Below, piece after piece: positions 6,912 to 15,794 of a stretch of 19,603 nt of DNA. Both the position numbers and the translations under genes were made by a program. Under the pieces are notes generated by a model, which ran no database searches, was not told the DNA's origin, and was given only the letters and a program-made list of their open reading frames with translations. The first letter of the stretch is position 1; every line of letters begins with the position of its first letter. Source of the stretch: JBFXDI01 sp050181295 (GTDB lineage: Bacteria; Pseudomonadota; Alphaproteobacteria; Rhizobiales; Aestuariivirgaceae); the NCBI GenBank assembly GCA_050181295.1, contig JBFXDI010000076.1, positions 1 through 19,603 on the forward strand, read 5' to 3'.

Positions 6912-8309
6912 TCATCCTCTGACCCTGCCCGCCATGTCCGGGGCAACTGCCTCGACGGCGCGGCGCGGCCATGCCGCCCGCACGATGGCGCCATGGAGCG
7001 GCAGATCGCGGTTGGCGAGCGTGACCGCCGCACCCGACTTCTCGAGCAGGGTTTTCGCGATGAAGAAGCCGAGCCCCATCCCCTCATGCCCCTGGCGCGG
7101 CGCGGCGCCATAGCCGCGCCGCGTGGTGACATAGGGCTCGCCCAGCCTGTCGATGACTTCCTGGGAGAAGCCCGGACCGTCGTCGGCGATGGAGAGGCTC
7201 AGCGCTGAACCCGTCCATCCCACCTGGATCTCCACCTGCAAGGCGGCGAAGTCGGCCGCGTTCTCGATCAAGTTGCCGATGCCGTACTTGATTGCCGGGT
7301 TGCGCGAGATCATGGGTTCGGGCGCATCGGCATCGGAGCGGCCGTCGGATGGCCCGGCGTCGACGAGGAACTCGATCCTGCCGCCGCGCATGGGCGTCAC
7401 GATCTCCTCGATCATCTCGGTCAGCCGCAGTGTCGCGTACATGGCGTCGCGCTCGCGGCTGCGGTCGGCGAGACGGGAAAGGATCTCGCGGCAGCGGTTG
7501 GACTGACTGATGAGGAGGTCGAGGTCCTCGCCGATGGGGCCGGGACCGGGAAGCTCGCGCCGCAGCTCCTTGGCCACGAGCGCGATGGTGGCGAGCGGCG
7601 TCCCGAGCTCGTGGCCGGCGGCGGCGGCAAGCCCGTCGAGCGCCGTCAACTGCTGCTCGCGCGCCAGCACCAGCTCGGTGGCGCTGAGCGCGTTCGACAT
7701 GAGCCGCGCCTCCTCGGCTTGCCGGTTGGCGTAGAGCGCCGAGAAGACGCGGCCGCAGACGATGGCCGTCCACATGCCGGCCACATAGACGGCAGGACGC
7801 TCCCGCCCGCCTTCCGGGGGCCACGGGAGTGGCAGATGCCAGACGGCGAGGATGCTCGCGAGCGCGAGCGCGAGCGCGCCCAGCCACAGGGTGCGCGACA
7901 GGGGCAGCGTGGTGGCGGAGACCGTCACGGGCACGAGGAAGAGGAAGGAGAACGGGTTCTCGAGCCCGCCCGTCAGCCACAGGAGTGCTGCAAGCTGCAG
8001 GATGTCGTATCCGAGGAGCAGCGCGGCGAAGCGATCGTGCAGCCGCAATGTGGTGCGCCAGCGCAGCGCCAGGAACAGATTGAGCCAGGCCGAGGTCGCG
8101 ATGACGAGCAGGCAGAGCCCGAGCGGCAGCGGGAAGTCCAGCACCAGATCGACGAACAGCACAGCCGCCGTCTGGCCGAAGACGGCGAGCCAGCGCAGGC
8201 CGACCAATGTCTGGAGCCGCGGGCCCTTGCCGGCATCGCGAAGCGTCTGCGCAAGCGAGGGGAGCCAGCGCTCCCTGAGCCTGAGGCCGCCGCCGAGAAA
8301 TCCGTTCAT
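6912..8309 (-). CDS. regB: Redox sensor histidine kinase RegB/PrrB/ActS
   Basis: A 465-residue membrane histidine kinase. About six membrane segments lie within residues 35-192, with the conserved quinone-site motif GGLENPF at 114-120. The H-box HELGTPLATI gives phospho-acceptor H233, and the redox-active cysteine of the family is C273 in NRCREIL. The ATPase part has the N-box around N346-N350 (GNLIENA), G1 at 376-380 (DDGPG) and G2 at 410-414 (GMGLG). RegB senses quinone/thiol redox state and phosphorylates RegA. It is divergent from senC and upstream of regA on the same strand, differing from the Rhodobacter arrangement in which regA follows senC. No strong ribosome site is visible before the ATG. 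Confidence 0.95.
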   Translation of the reverse strand: MNGFLGGGLRLRERWLPSLAQTLRDAGKGPRLQTLVGLRWLAVFGQTAAVLFVDLVLDFPLPLGLCLLVIATSAWLNLFLALRWRTTLRLHDRFAALLLGYDILQLAALLWLTGGLENPFSFLFLVPVTVSATTLPLSRTLWLGALALALASILAVWHLPLPWPPEGGRERPAVYVAGMWTAIVCGRVFSALYANRQAEEARLMSNALSATELVLAREQQLTALDGLAAAAGHELGTPLATIALVAKELRRELPGPGPIGEDLDLLISQSNRCREILSRLADRSRERDAMYATLRLTEMIEEIVTPMRGGRIEFLVDAGPSDGRSDADAPEPMISRNPAIKYGIGNLIENAADFAALQVEIQVGWTGSALSLSIADDGPGFSQEVIDRLGEPYVTTRRGYGAAPRQGHEGMGLGFFIAKTLLEKSGAAVTLANRDLPLHGAIVRAAWPRRAVEAVAPDMAGRVRG

Positions 8310-8369
8310 GCGCCGAATCTAGGCCAGCCGCGCCCGCCGGAACAGCGCTTGCTGCCGTCCGCATGCGGC

Positions 8370-8388
8370 GCGTCGCCGCCTGCGACGC
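8370..8388. promoter_or_regulatory. Inverted repeat between regB and senC
   Basis: A perfect 7-bp dyad, GCGTCGC at 8370-8376 and GCGACGC at 8382-8388 with a 5-nt spacer, lies in the 125-bp divergent gap. RegA/PrrA/RegR sites are GC-rich dyads with half-sites of GCGRC/GYCGC type, so autoregulation is a reasonable guess, though half-site orientation and spacing are not a clean match. Confidence 0.35.
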
Positions 8389-8434
8389 TGGGCGGGATTG
8401 GCAACCGGCCTCCACCCAAGCATATGACGCGGCG

Positions 8435-9037
8435 ATGACACGCAGAACGCAGCTCGTCCTGGTCTTCGCGGCCGCCGTCGCGCTTACGCTGGCCGGCGTT
8501 GCCGCGACCTTCCTCTTCCGGGAGACGGGAGAGGCCCGGACGTCCGGCAAGGCGCTGGTCGGCGGGCCGTTCACGCTCACTTCGCAGAACGGCGAGAAGG
8601 TTTCCGACGCGCAGTTCCGGGGCCACTACATGCTGGTCGCCTTCGGCTACACCTACTGCCCCGATGTCTGCCCGGCGGAACTGCAGGTCATGTCCGCCGC
8701 GCTCGACCAGCTCGGCGCCAAGGCCGACGAGATCCAGCCGATCTTCATCACCATCGATCCCGAACGCGACACGGTGCCGGTGCTCAAGGATTATATGTCT
8801 CACTTCCATTCGCGCTTCGTGGGCCTCACCGGAACGCCCGAGGAGATCGCGGCTGCGGCGCGGGCCTACCGGGTCTACTACGGCAAGGCGAAGGATTCCG
8901 GCACGACCGACTATCTCATGGACCATTCGAGCATCATCTACCTCATGGGGAAGGACGGCGCCTTCCTCAAGCACTTCCCCTACGGCACCGACGCCAAGGC
9001 GCTCGCGGACGGCATCGTCGCCGCCGCTAACTCTTGA
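8435..9037 (+). CDS. senC: SCO1/SenC family copper chaperone
   Basis: A 200-residue protein with a cytoplasmic tip MTRRTQ, one membrane anchor (about 6-24) and a periplasmic thioredoxin-like domain. The copper-binding CPDVC motif gives C75 and C79, with H164 (in MDHSS) as third ligand. SCO1/SenC delivers copper to the CuA centre of cytochrome oxidase and affects redox signalling. The ATG at 8435 gives a normal anchor; an in-frame start at 8363 would add 24 poorly hydrophobic residues and run through the divergent regulatory region, so it is rejected. Its position divergent from regB agrees with the known senC-reg association in photosynthetic Alphaproteobacteria. The 188-nt gap downstream has a hairpin at 9085-9099 and the phaZ promoter region. 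Confidence 0.92.
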   Translation: MTRRTQLVLVFAAAVALTLAGVAATFLFRETGEARTSGKALVGGPFTLTSQNGEKVSDAQFRGHYMLVAFGYTYCPDVCPAELQVMSAALDQLGAKADEIQPIFITIDPERDTVPVLKDYMSHFHSRFVGLTGTPEEIAAAARAYRVYYGKAKDSGTTDYLMDHSSIIYLMGKDGAFLKHFPYGTDAKALADGIVAAANS

Positions 9038-9084
9038 AATCCCTCGCCTTTCTCCCGACATTCCAGTTAACGGAAACTTTGCCC

Positions 9085-9099
9085 GACCATGCGATGGTC
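9085..9099. other. Short hairpin downstream of senC
   Basis: A perfect 6-bp inverted repeat, GACCAT/ATGGTC, with a 3-nt loop lies 47 nt after the senC stop and just before the candidate phaZ promoter. There is no T-tract, so it could be a weak terminator or an operator. Confidence 0.3.
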
Positions 9100-9102
9100 T
9101 GA

Positions 9103-9131
9103 TTGCCGGACTCCCGGGCGCTTGCTATGGT
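9103..9131 (+). promoter_or_regulatory. Probable promoter of phaZ
   Basis: TTGCCG at 9103-9108 and TATGGT at 9126-9131 are spaced by 17 bases, a good housekeeping-sigma geometry. Start of transcription would be near 9138, about 88 nt before the phaZ ATG. Confidence 0.45.
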
Positions 9132-9147
9132 GCGCCGCGTCAAAGGC

Positions 9148-9187
9148 CTTCAAACGCATGCTGCAAACGCGTTAAGGGCTTTTGAAG
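9148..9187 (+). other. Dyad in the phaZ leader
   Basis: CTTCAAACGC at 9148-9157 can pair with GCGTT at 9169-9173 and TTTGAAG at 9181-9187, leaving a 7-nt bulge on one side. It lies in the predicted leader, 38 nt before the start codon. Function is unknown and chance is possible. Confidence 0.3.
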
Positions 9188-9225
9188 TCCCGGGGGCATC
9201 GAGGACTGCGTGGGGGCTGGTCGCC

Positions 9226-10536
<1,311 letters not shown>

Positions 10537-10545
10537 CTGCCCGTC

Positions 10546-11277
10546 CTACAGCATACGTGGGATGGAAGTGGCGATCAGCACCACGCCCACGGCGAACATG
10601 AGCGGGCGTACCGGCAGGCGGCTGACGAGGTAGCCCCCCAGGGGCGCGGCGATCAGGCCGCCGATCAGCAGCCCCACGGCCGAGCTCAGCTCCGACCACC
10701 CGAGCGTCAGGACGAAGGTCGCCGAGATCACCAGGGTCACCAGGAACTCCGTGAGATTGGTCGAACCCACGACCGTTCGCGGCGCGTGCCCGCGACCGAT
10801 CAGGGAGCCCGTGACGATGGGGCCCCAGCCGCCGCCGCCCATCGCATCGAGAAGTCCTCCTCCCGTGCCGATGACCGGCACGAGCCAGTCCCTGACCTCG
10901 CGCGGCCATGTGGGCCGCAGCGCCTTGAAGATGATGAAGCAGCCCATGGCGGCGAGATAGAGCGAGACCAAGGGCATGATCGTCTTGCCGTCGATGTTGG
11001 AAAGCAGATAGGCCCCAACAACACCGCCGATCATGCCGGCCGGCGCCAGCCGCATCACCAGGCGCCAGTCGACATTGCGGTGATAGGCATGGGAAGCGCC
11101 CGACGCCGCAGTCGTGAAGATCTCGGCGACGTGGGTCATGGCGCTGGCGGTCGCGGGCGCGACGCCGAAGGCCAGAAGACTCGTGGTCGACAGGACGCCA
11201 AACGCCATCCCGAGCGCGCCATCGACGATCTGGGCGAGAAAGCCGATCGCAATGAAAATCAGCAAGTCACCGGACAT
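10546..11277 (-). CDS. TauE/SafE family membrane permease
   Basis: A 243-residue integral membrane protein of the TauE/SafE family, proposed to move sulfur-containing anions such as sulfite or sulfoacetate. The two halves carry related motifs: AQIVDGALGMAFG near residues 15-27 and GGGLLDAMGGGGWGP at 139-153, the pattern of an internal duplication. About eight hydrophobic segments are seen. The substrate is not deducible, but if the DddQ-like cupins earlier in the window do handle organosulfur compounds, a sulfur-anion permease in the same segment would fit; this link is speculative. A GGGGAAC-like sequence lies upstream of the ATG. The 109-nt gap separating it from the ABC genes holds the palindrome GAACCGGTTC at 11323-11332 and no gene. 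Confidence 0.85.
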   Translation of the reverse strand: MSGDLLIFIAIGFLAQIVDGALGMAFGVLSTTSLLAFGVAPATASAMTHVAEIFTTAASGASHAYHRNVDWRLVMRLAPAGMIGGVVGAYLLSNIDGKTIMPLVSLYLAAMGCFIIFKALRPTWPREVRDWLVPVIGTGGGLLDAMGGGGWGPIVTGSLIGRGHAPRTVVGSTNLTEFLVTLVISATFVLTLGWSELSSAVGLLIGGLIAAPLGGYLVSRLPVRPLMFAVGVVLIATSIPRML

Positions 11278-11386
11278 GCGCGCTCGCTGCCGTTCCCCGG
11301 AGGCCTAAACCCACGAGCCTGCGAACCGGTTCCGCCGGCCTTCCCACGAGCTTACCCGATGTCACCCTCGTAAAAACCTCGGAGCG

Positions 11387-13498
11387 TCAGGCGACCGTGT
11401 CTTCCGAAGCGCGGGTCTTGCCCTTGCGCCCGAAGGCGATCACCGGCTCCATAGCTCTCAGATAAGCCTCGTCATGGTGACAGAGGATGGTGTGGCCGGG
11501 CGCCATCTCGCGCAAGGGCGGAGGCGTCGTCTCGCAGATCGCGCCGATCTTGCGGTGACAGCGCGTCTGGAACGGGCAGCCCGGAGGCGGATTCATGGGC
11601 GAAGGCAGCTCGCCCCTGAGCACGATATGCTTCTTCTCGACCGAGGTGTCGGCGATCGGCACCGCGGAGAGCAAGGCCTCCGTATACGGATGATACGGCG
11701 GTGCGAAGACCTGATCCGTCGTGCCCTGCTCCATGATCTGTCCGAGATACATGACCACGATGCGGTCCGCGAGATAGCGCACGACGGAGAGGTCGTGGCT
11801 GATGAAGACCATGGTCGTGCGCTTCTGGCGCTGGATGTCGGTGAGAAGCCCCGTCACCGCCGCCTGCACCGAGACGTCGAGCGCCGACACGGGCTCGTCG
11901 GCCACCACGACCGCCGCCTCGCCGCCGAAGGCGCGGGCGATGCCGATGCGCTGCTTCTGGCCGCCGGAAAGCTGCCGGGGCTTCCGGAAGGCGAAGTCGC
12001 GCGGCAGCTTCACGAGGTCGAGCAACTCGAAGACCTTGCGCTGCGCCTCGTCCTTCGTCTTCGCCACACCGAACTTCTTCAGCACGCGCGCGATCTGGGA
12101 TCCGACCGAATGGCTGGGATTGAGCGTCTCGAAGGGGTTCTGGAACACGATCTGCAGCGAGCCGATAAGCTGCGGGGCACGCTTCCTGACATCGAGCCGC
12201 CCCACCTCCTTGCCGTTGAGCAGCACCTCGCCGCCCGTCGCCGATTCGAGCCCCATGAGGACCTTGGCGAAGGTCGACTTGCCACAGCCCGATTCGCCCA
12301 CGATCGCCACGGTCTCGGCCTCGCGCGCCTCGAAATCGAGCTTCTCGTTCGCCTTCACTACCTTGACGCGGTCGCCTGAGATCATGGCGCGCAGCGAATT
12401 GTCGCGCACCTCGTAGTATTTCTGCATGTTGCGGACCTGCAGCACCGGCGGGCCGAACTCGACCGCCGCCTGATCCACGCCCTTGTGCTTCACCTCGCTC
12501 CACCGGATCTCGTCCCAGCGCACGCAGCGCACGCAGTGGCCGGTGTCGCCGGTGATGTCCTCCATCGGGATCGGCGTCACGTCGCAACGGCCCTGGACGG
12601 CGAAGTCGCAGCGCGGATGGAAGAAGCAGCCCTTGGGCCGCGCATAGGGAAGCGGAAGCTGGCCGCGAATGGGCACCAGCGGATGGGCGTGCCGGTCGGT
12701 GCCGGGCAAGGGGATCGAGGAGAAAAGCCCCCGCGTGTAGGGGTGGCGCATGTGGTCGAAGACCTGCTTCACCGAGCCGAGCTCCATGGCCTGGCCGGAA
12801 TACATGACGGTGATGCGGTGGCAGGTCTCGAGGATGAGGCCGAGATTGTGGGAGATGTAGATCATGGACGTCCCGAAGCGCTTCGAGATGTCCTTGATGA
12901 GCTCGACGATACCCGCTTCCACCGTCACGTCGAGCGCTGTCGTCGGCTCGTCCAAGAGCAGGAGCTTCGGATTGGAAAGCAGCGCCATGGCGATGAGCAC
13001 GCGCTGCTGCTGGCCGCCGGAAAGCTGGTGGGGATAGGAGTTCATGATGCGGTCGGGGTCGGGAAGCCGCACCGCCTCGAGCATCTCGGTCGACCGCTTG
13101 TAGGCCGCTTCCTCGGAGATGCCCTCATGGATGATCGGCACCTCCGTGAGCTGCTCCCTGACGAGCAGCGATGGATTCAGGGAGGCCATGGGCTCCTGGT
13201 AGACCATGGAGATCTGCGAGCCGCGGATCCTGCGCAGCTCCTCCTCGCTCATGGTGCGCATGTCGCGGCCCATGAACTTGATCTCGCCGCCGGTAATGGC
13301 GCCGTTCTTGCCCATGTACTGCATGATGGCGAGCGCCACGGTGGACTTGCCGCAGCCCGACTCGCCGACGATGCCCACGGCTTCGCCCGGCATGACGGTC
13401 AGGTTGAAGTCGATGACGGCCGGCACCTCGCCGGCGCGCGTGTAGTAGGAGATCGAGAGATTCTTGCATTCGAGAACGGGCGTCTGGGCTTCGGTCAT
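11387..13498 (-). CDS. Fused double ATPase of a peptide/nickel-type ABC importer (DppD-DppF type)
   Basis: A 703-residue protein with two complete ABC ATPase domains, equivalent to DppD and DppF (or OppD/OppF) joined in one chain. Domain 1: Walker A GESGCGKST at 45-53, Q101, LSGGQ at 159-163, Walker B LLLLDEP at 179-185 and H217. Domain 2: Walker A 401-409, LSGGQ 510-514, Walker B with DEP at 534-536. Each domain ends in the Cys-containing oligopeptide/dipeptide C-terminal region (GCFFHPRC near 290-297 and GCPFQTRC near the end). GGAGA eight bases upstream supports the ATG at 13498; in-frame ATGs at 13516 and 13594 are less likely. It follows the permease genes after a 134-nt gap that holds an interspersed repeat. 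It powers import across the inner membrane. Confidence 0.94.
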   Translation of the reverse strand: MTEAQTPVLECKNLSISYYTRAGEVPAVIDFNLTVMPGEAVGIVGESGCGKSTVALAIMQYMGKNGAITGGEIKFMGRDMRTMSEEELRRIRGSQISMVYQEPMASLNPSLLVREQLTEVPIIHEGISEEAAYKRSTEMLEAVRLPDPDRIMNSYPHQLSGGQQQRVLIAMALLSNPKLLLLDEPTTALDVTVEAGIVELIKDISKRFGTSMIYISHNLGLILETCHRITVMYSGQAMELGSVKQVFDHMRHPYTRGLFSSIPLPGTDRHAHPLVPIRGQLPLPYARPKGCFFHPRCDFAVQGRCDVTPIPMEDITGDTGHCVRCVRWDEIRWSEVKHKGVDQAAVEFGPPVLQVRNMQKYYEVRDNSLRAMISGDRVKVVKANEKLDFEAREAETVAIVGESGCGKSTFAKVLMGLESATGGEVLLNGKEVGRLDVRKRAPQLIGSLQIVFQNPFETLNPSHSVGSQIARVLKKFGVAKTKDEAQRKVFELLDLVKLPRDFAFRKPRQLSGGQKQRIGIARAFGGEAAVVVADEPVSALDVSVQAAVTGLLTDIQRQKRTTMVFISHDLSVVRYLADRIVVMYLGQIMEQGTTDQVFAPPYHPYTEALLSAVPIADTSVEKKHIVLRGELPSPMNPPPGCPFQTRCHRKIGAICETTPPPLREMAPGHTILCHHDEAYLRAMEPVIAFGRKGKTRASEDTVA

Positions 13499-13528
13499 CG
13501 AATGGTCTCCGGTCATTGTTTGCTTTTC

Positions 13529-13607
13529 GTCATTGCGGGGCTTGACCCGGCAATTCTGTGGACGACGCAACCGCATCCCCGATGCCCGGGGCAATCCCGG
13601 GCATCAG
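13529..13607. repeat. Rhizobiales-type interspersed palindromic repeat
   Basis: Two adjacent dyads make up this element. The first, ATTGC/GCAAT at 13532-13536 and 13550-13554, extends inward (8 of 9 pairs). The second is a perfect 10-bp pair, GATGCCCGGG at 13581-13590 and CCCGGGCATC at 13596-13605. The segment CGGGGCTTGACCCGG is the hallmark of a repeat found many times between genes in Hyphomicrobiales genomes. It lies inside the ABC importer operon between the permease and ATPase genes and may form a stable RNA structure there. Confidence 0.65.
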
Positions 13608-13632
13608 ATGGAGTTGATGCGCCTTTTTCACC

Positions 13633-14586
13633 TCAGTCCCTGAGGGAGATCTCGCGCAGGCCGTCGGCCAGCAGGTTGAGGCCCAGGACGAGGGAGGAGA
13701 TCGCGAAGGCCGGCCACAGCATGGCGTTCATGCCGTTCGAGCCCCACTGACGCGCCTCGGCGATCATTTTCCCCCAGTCGGGATCTGGCGGCGGCAGGCC
13801 GAGGGCGAGAAAGCCCAGGAGCGCGATGGTGATCGTGACATAGCCGAGCCTCAGGCAGGCATCGACGATGAGCGGGCCCCGCGCGTTGGGCAGGAGCTCG
13901 ACCAGCATGATATAGAGCGGCCTCTCGCCCCTGACCTCGGCGGCGGCGATGTAGTCGCGGGTCTTCAGGTCGAGTACCAGGCCCCGCACGATGCGCGCCA
14001 CCTGGGGTGCTGTGCCGAAGGTCACCGCCACGATGATGATGACGCCGGCGACCACGACCGGCGACAGCCCGAAGGTGACCGCGAGGTAGCGGCCGAAATC
14101 GGAGGTCGGGCCGAAACGGGACAGGATCACCAGGTAGAGCACCATCAGCGGGAAGGAAAGCAGCACATTGCCGAAAAACGAGATGATCTCGTCCCACCAG
14201 CCTCCGCGGTAGCCGGCCGTGACGCCGAGCAGCATGCCCACGACATAGGCCACGATGGTCGCAAGCGTCGCCCAGAAGAGCACGAGGCGCGAGCCCCAGA
14301 TGAGGCGCGAGAGGATGTCGCGGCCCTTGTCGTCGGTTCCAAGCCAGTGGAAGAGGCCGTCATTGCCGGTGGTGAGCGGCCCCATGAGCTGCATGCCGCG
14401 CGACTGCGCCAGCGGATCGTGGAGCGGCAGGATCGGTGCGAGCAGCGCCAGCACGATCCAGAAGAGCACCAAGAAGGCGCCGAACATGCCGACGCGCGAC
14501 TCGCGCAGCAGTCCGACCGACTTGATGAAGCGCCGCATGGCTCCCTGCCGGGGAGGCGCGGCGGTCGAGATGGCGGTGTCGGTCAT
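13633..14586 (-). CDS. ABC importer permease, DppC type
   Basis: A 317-residue inner-membrane permease of the peptide/nickel importer family. It has the N-terminal OppC-like segment with a first membrane helix at about 33-53, the conserved LGTDDKGRDILSRL motif at 82-95, and an EAA loop around 208-240 (RDYIAAAEVRG) that docks on the ATPase. Four more hydrophobic segments follow the motif at 82-95. The start lies 10 nt beyond the stop of the DppB-type gene, with GAGGG upstream, so the two are co-translated. It pairs with DppB as the translocation channel. The substrate could be dipeptides, oligopeptides or another family ligand and is not readable. Confidence 0.92.
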   Translation of the reverse strand: MTDTAISTAAPPRQGAMRRFIKSVGLLRESRVGMFGAFLVLFWIVLALLAPILPLHDPLAQSRGMQLMGPLTTGNDGLFHWLGTDDKGRDILSRLIWGSRLVLFWATLATIVAYVVGMLLGVTAGYRGGWWDEIISFFGNVLLSFPLMVLYLVILSRFGPTSDFGRYLAVTFGLSPVVVAGVIIIVAVTFGTAPQVARIVRGLVLDLKTRDYIAAAEVRGERPLYIMLVELLPNARGPLIVDACLRLGYVTITIALLGFLALGLPPPDPDWGKMIAEARQWGSNGMNAMLWPAFAISSLVLGLNLLADGLREISLRD

Positions 14587-14596
14587 GGTCCGGCCC

Positions 14597-15529
14597 TCAC
14601 CTGAAGCGAATGCGCGGGTTGAGCATCGTGTAGCCGACGTCGGAGATGAACTGCGACACCACGGCCACCAGCACAGCCACCATGGTGCAAGCCTCGACGA
14701 CGTAGATGTCGCCGAACATGGCAGCCTCGTATATGAGCTTGCCGAAGCCCTTGTAGGAGAAGAAGACCTCCGTGACGATGACGCCCGAGAGGAGGTAGTT
14801 GAGCTGCAGGATCATCACCGTGAAGGGCGCGATGAGCGCGTTCCTGAGCGCGTGCCGCATGACCACGCGCTGGAAGGGCAGACCTTTGAGCACCGCGGTG
14901 CGGACATATTGCGACGTCATCACTTCCGCCATGGAGGCGCGCGTCATGCGCGTGTAGTAGCCGAAGTTGAAGATGACGAGCGTCATCACCGGCAGCACCA
15001 GTTCCTTCCAGGAGAACCCGCTGGAGAAGGGAGAGGTTCCCGGCAGGATGTCGAGCCAGAAGACGAAGATGGCGACGAGAATGGTCGCCATGGCGAATTC
15101 GGGAATCGAGGTGGTGACAACGGAAGCGACCGTGATCGACCGGTCGCGATAGCTGCCCTCGGCGATACCCGAAAGAACGCCGAGCACCAGCGCAATTGCC
15201 ACCGTGATGAAGAAGACGAAGAAGGCGAGGATACCGGTGTTCGCCAGATGCTCGCCGAGCAGCTTCGACACGGGCGTGTTGAACTGGATCGAGTTGCCGA
15301 AATCCCCGCGCATGAAGTTGAAGAGCCAGCGGATGTAGCGGAAGAAGAAGGGATCGTTGTATCCGTTCTGCTCCAGCCAGATCAGCCGCTGGTCCTGGGT
15401 GGAGTATTGACCCAGGACGCGGGTCGCGACGTTGTACTTGTCCCCCTCGAAGATGAGGAACAGGATGAAGGACACCGTCAGCATGATGAGAAGCATGGAC
15501 GCGAATCGCTTCGCGGCAAGCTGCAGCAT
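14597..15529 (-). CDS. ABC importer permease, DppB type
   Basis: A 310-residue inner-membrane permease, first gene of the importer operon. A first membrane helix lies at about 9-28, followed by a periplasmic region with the family GDFGNSI motif at 75-81, then five membrane segments and an EAA loop at 198-232. A strong ribosome site, GGAGGGAGG, lies 8 nt before the ATG. No gene for a periplasmic binding protein precedes it: upstream is a 265-nt intergenic gap and then the divergent helicase. A probable promoter at 15669-15696 and a leader dyad at 15608-15637 lie in that gap. Confidence 0.92.
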   Translation of the reverse strand: MLQLAAKRFASMLLIMLTVSFILFLIFEGDKYNVATRVLGQYSTQDQRLIWLEQNGYNDPFFFRYIRWLFNFMRGDFGNSIQFNTPVSKLLGEHLANTGILAFFVFFITVAIALVLGVLSGIAEGSYRDRSITVASVVTTSIPEFAMATILVAIFVFWLDILPGTSPFSSGFSWKELVLPVMTLVIFNFGYYTRMTRASMAEVMTSQYVRTAVLKGLPFQRVVMRHALRNALIAPFTVMILQLNYLLSGVIVTEVFFSYKGFGKLIYEAAMFGDIYVVEACTMVAVLVAVVSQFISDVGYTMLNPRIRFR

Positions 15530-15607
15530 TGTCTAGCCTCCCTCCGTCCGACCCCTCTTGTTCTTGTCTGTCGGATCTGGACCCACGGGATAGGCCGCTT
15601 GTACACA

Positions 15608-15637
15608 ACGCGTTTGCCGATTTACGGCATCACGCGT
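15608..15637 (-). promoter_or_regulatory. Nested dyad in the dppB-type leader
   Basis: Two ACGCGT hexamers (15608-15613 and 15632-15637) flank TGCCG (15615-15619) and CGGCA (15625-15629), forming an 11-bp stem with a 2/1 bulge and a 5-nt loop. It lies between the predicted transcription start and the gene, about 80 nt before the ATG, so it could act as an RNA hairpin or as an operator. Confidence 0.4.
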
Positions 15638-15668
15638 ACGCCGAGCGGCAGTCCCCCTACGAACGGTC

Positions 15669-15696
15669 ATTGTAAGGGGCGCGTTGCGCAATGCAA
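15669..15696 (-). promoter_or_regulatory. Probable promoter of the ABC importer operon with palindromic spacer
   Basis: On the minus strand TTGCAT (15696-15691) and TACAAT (15674-15669) are spaced by 16 bases. The spacer carries the perfect palindrome TTGCGCAA (15684-15691), extending to 12 of 14 matched positions at 15681-15694, which could be a repressor operator. Transcription would begin near 15662. Confidence 0.45.
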
Positions 15697-15794
15697 CCGG
15701 AGGCATGACATCAAAATTCTCACCTGTCTCTCGCCAGGCGCGCTAGCGATGAGCGGCGAGCGACTTCCGACATGCGGAGGCGTGGCGCAGGCTG

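Noticed and set aside
8363..8434. Upstream start for senC
   Set aside because: It would put a hydrophilic stretch before the membrane anchor and cover the regB-senC regulatory gap; the ATG at 8435 gives a normal SCO N-terminus.
9103..9225. Upstream start for phaZ
   Set aside because: The added 41 residues do not fit the family, whose proteins begin at the MLYQLYE-like sequence, and the region holds the promoter.
11310..11351. Direct repeat CCCACGAGC, 33 nt apart, between the TauE/SafE and ABC genes
   Set aside because: Only 9 bases, with no flanking mobile gene or further copies; chance is likely in GC-rich sequence.
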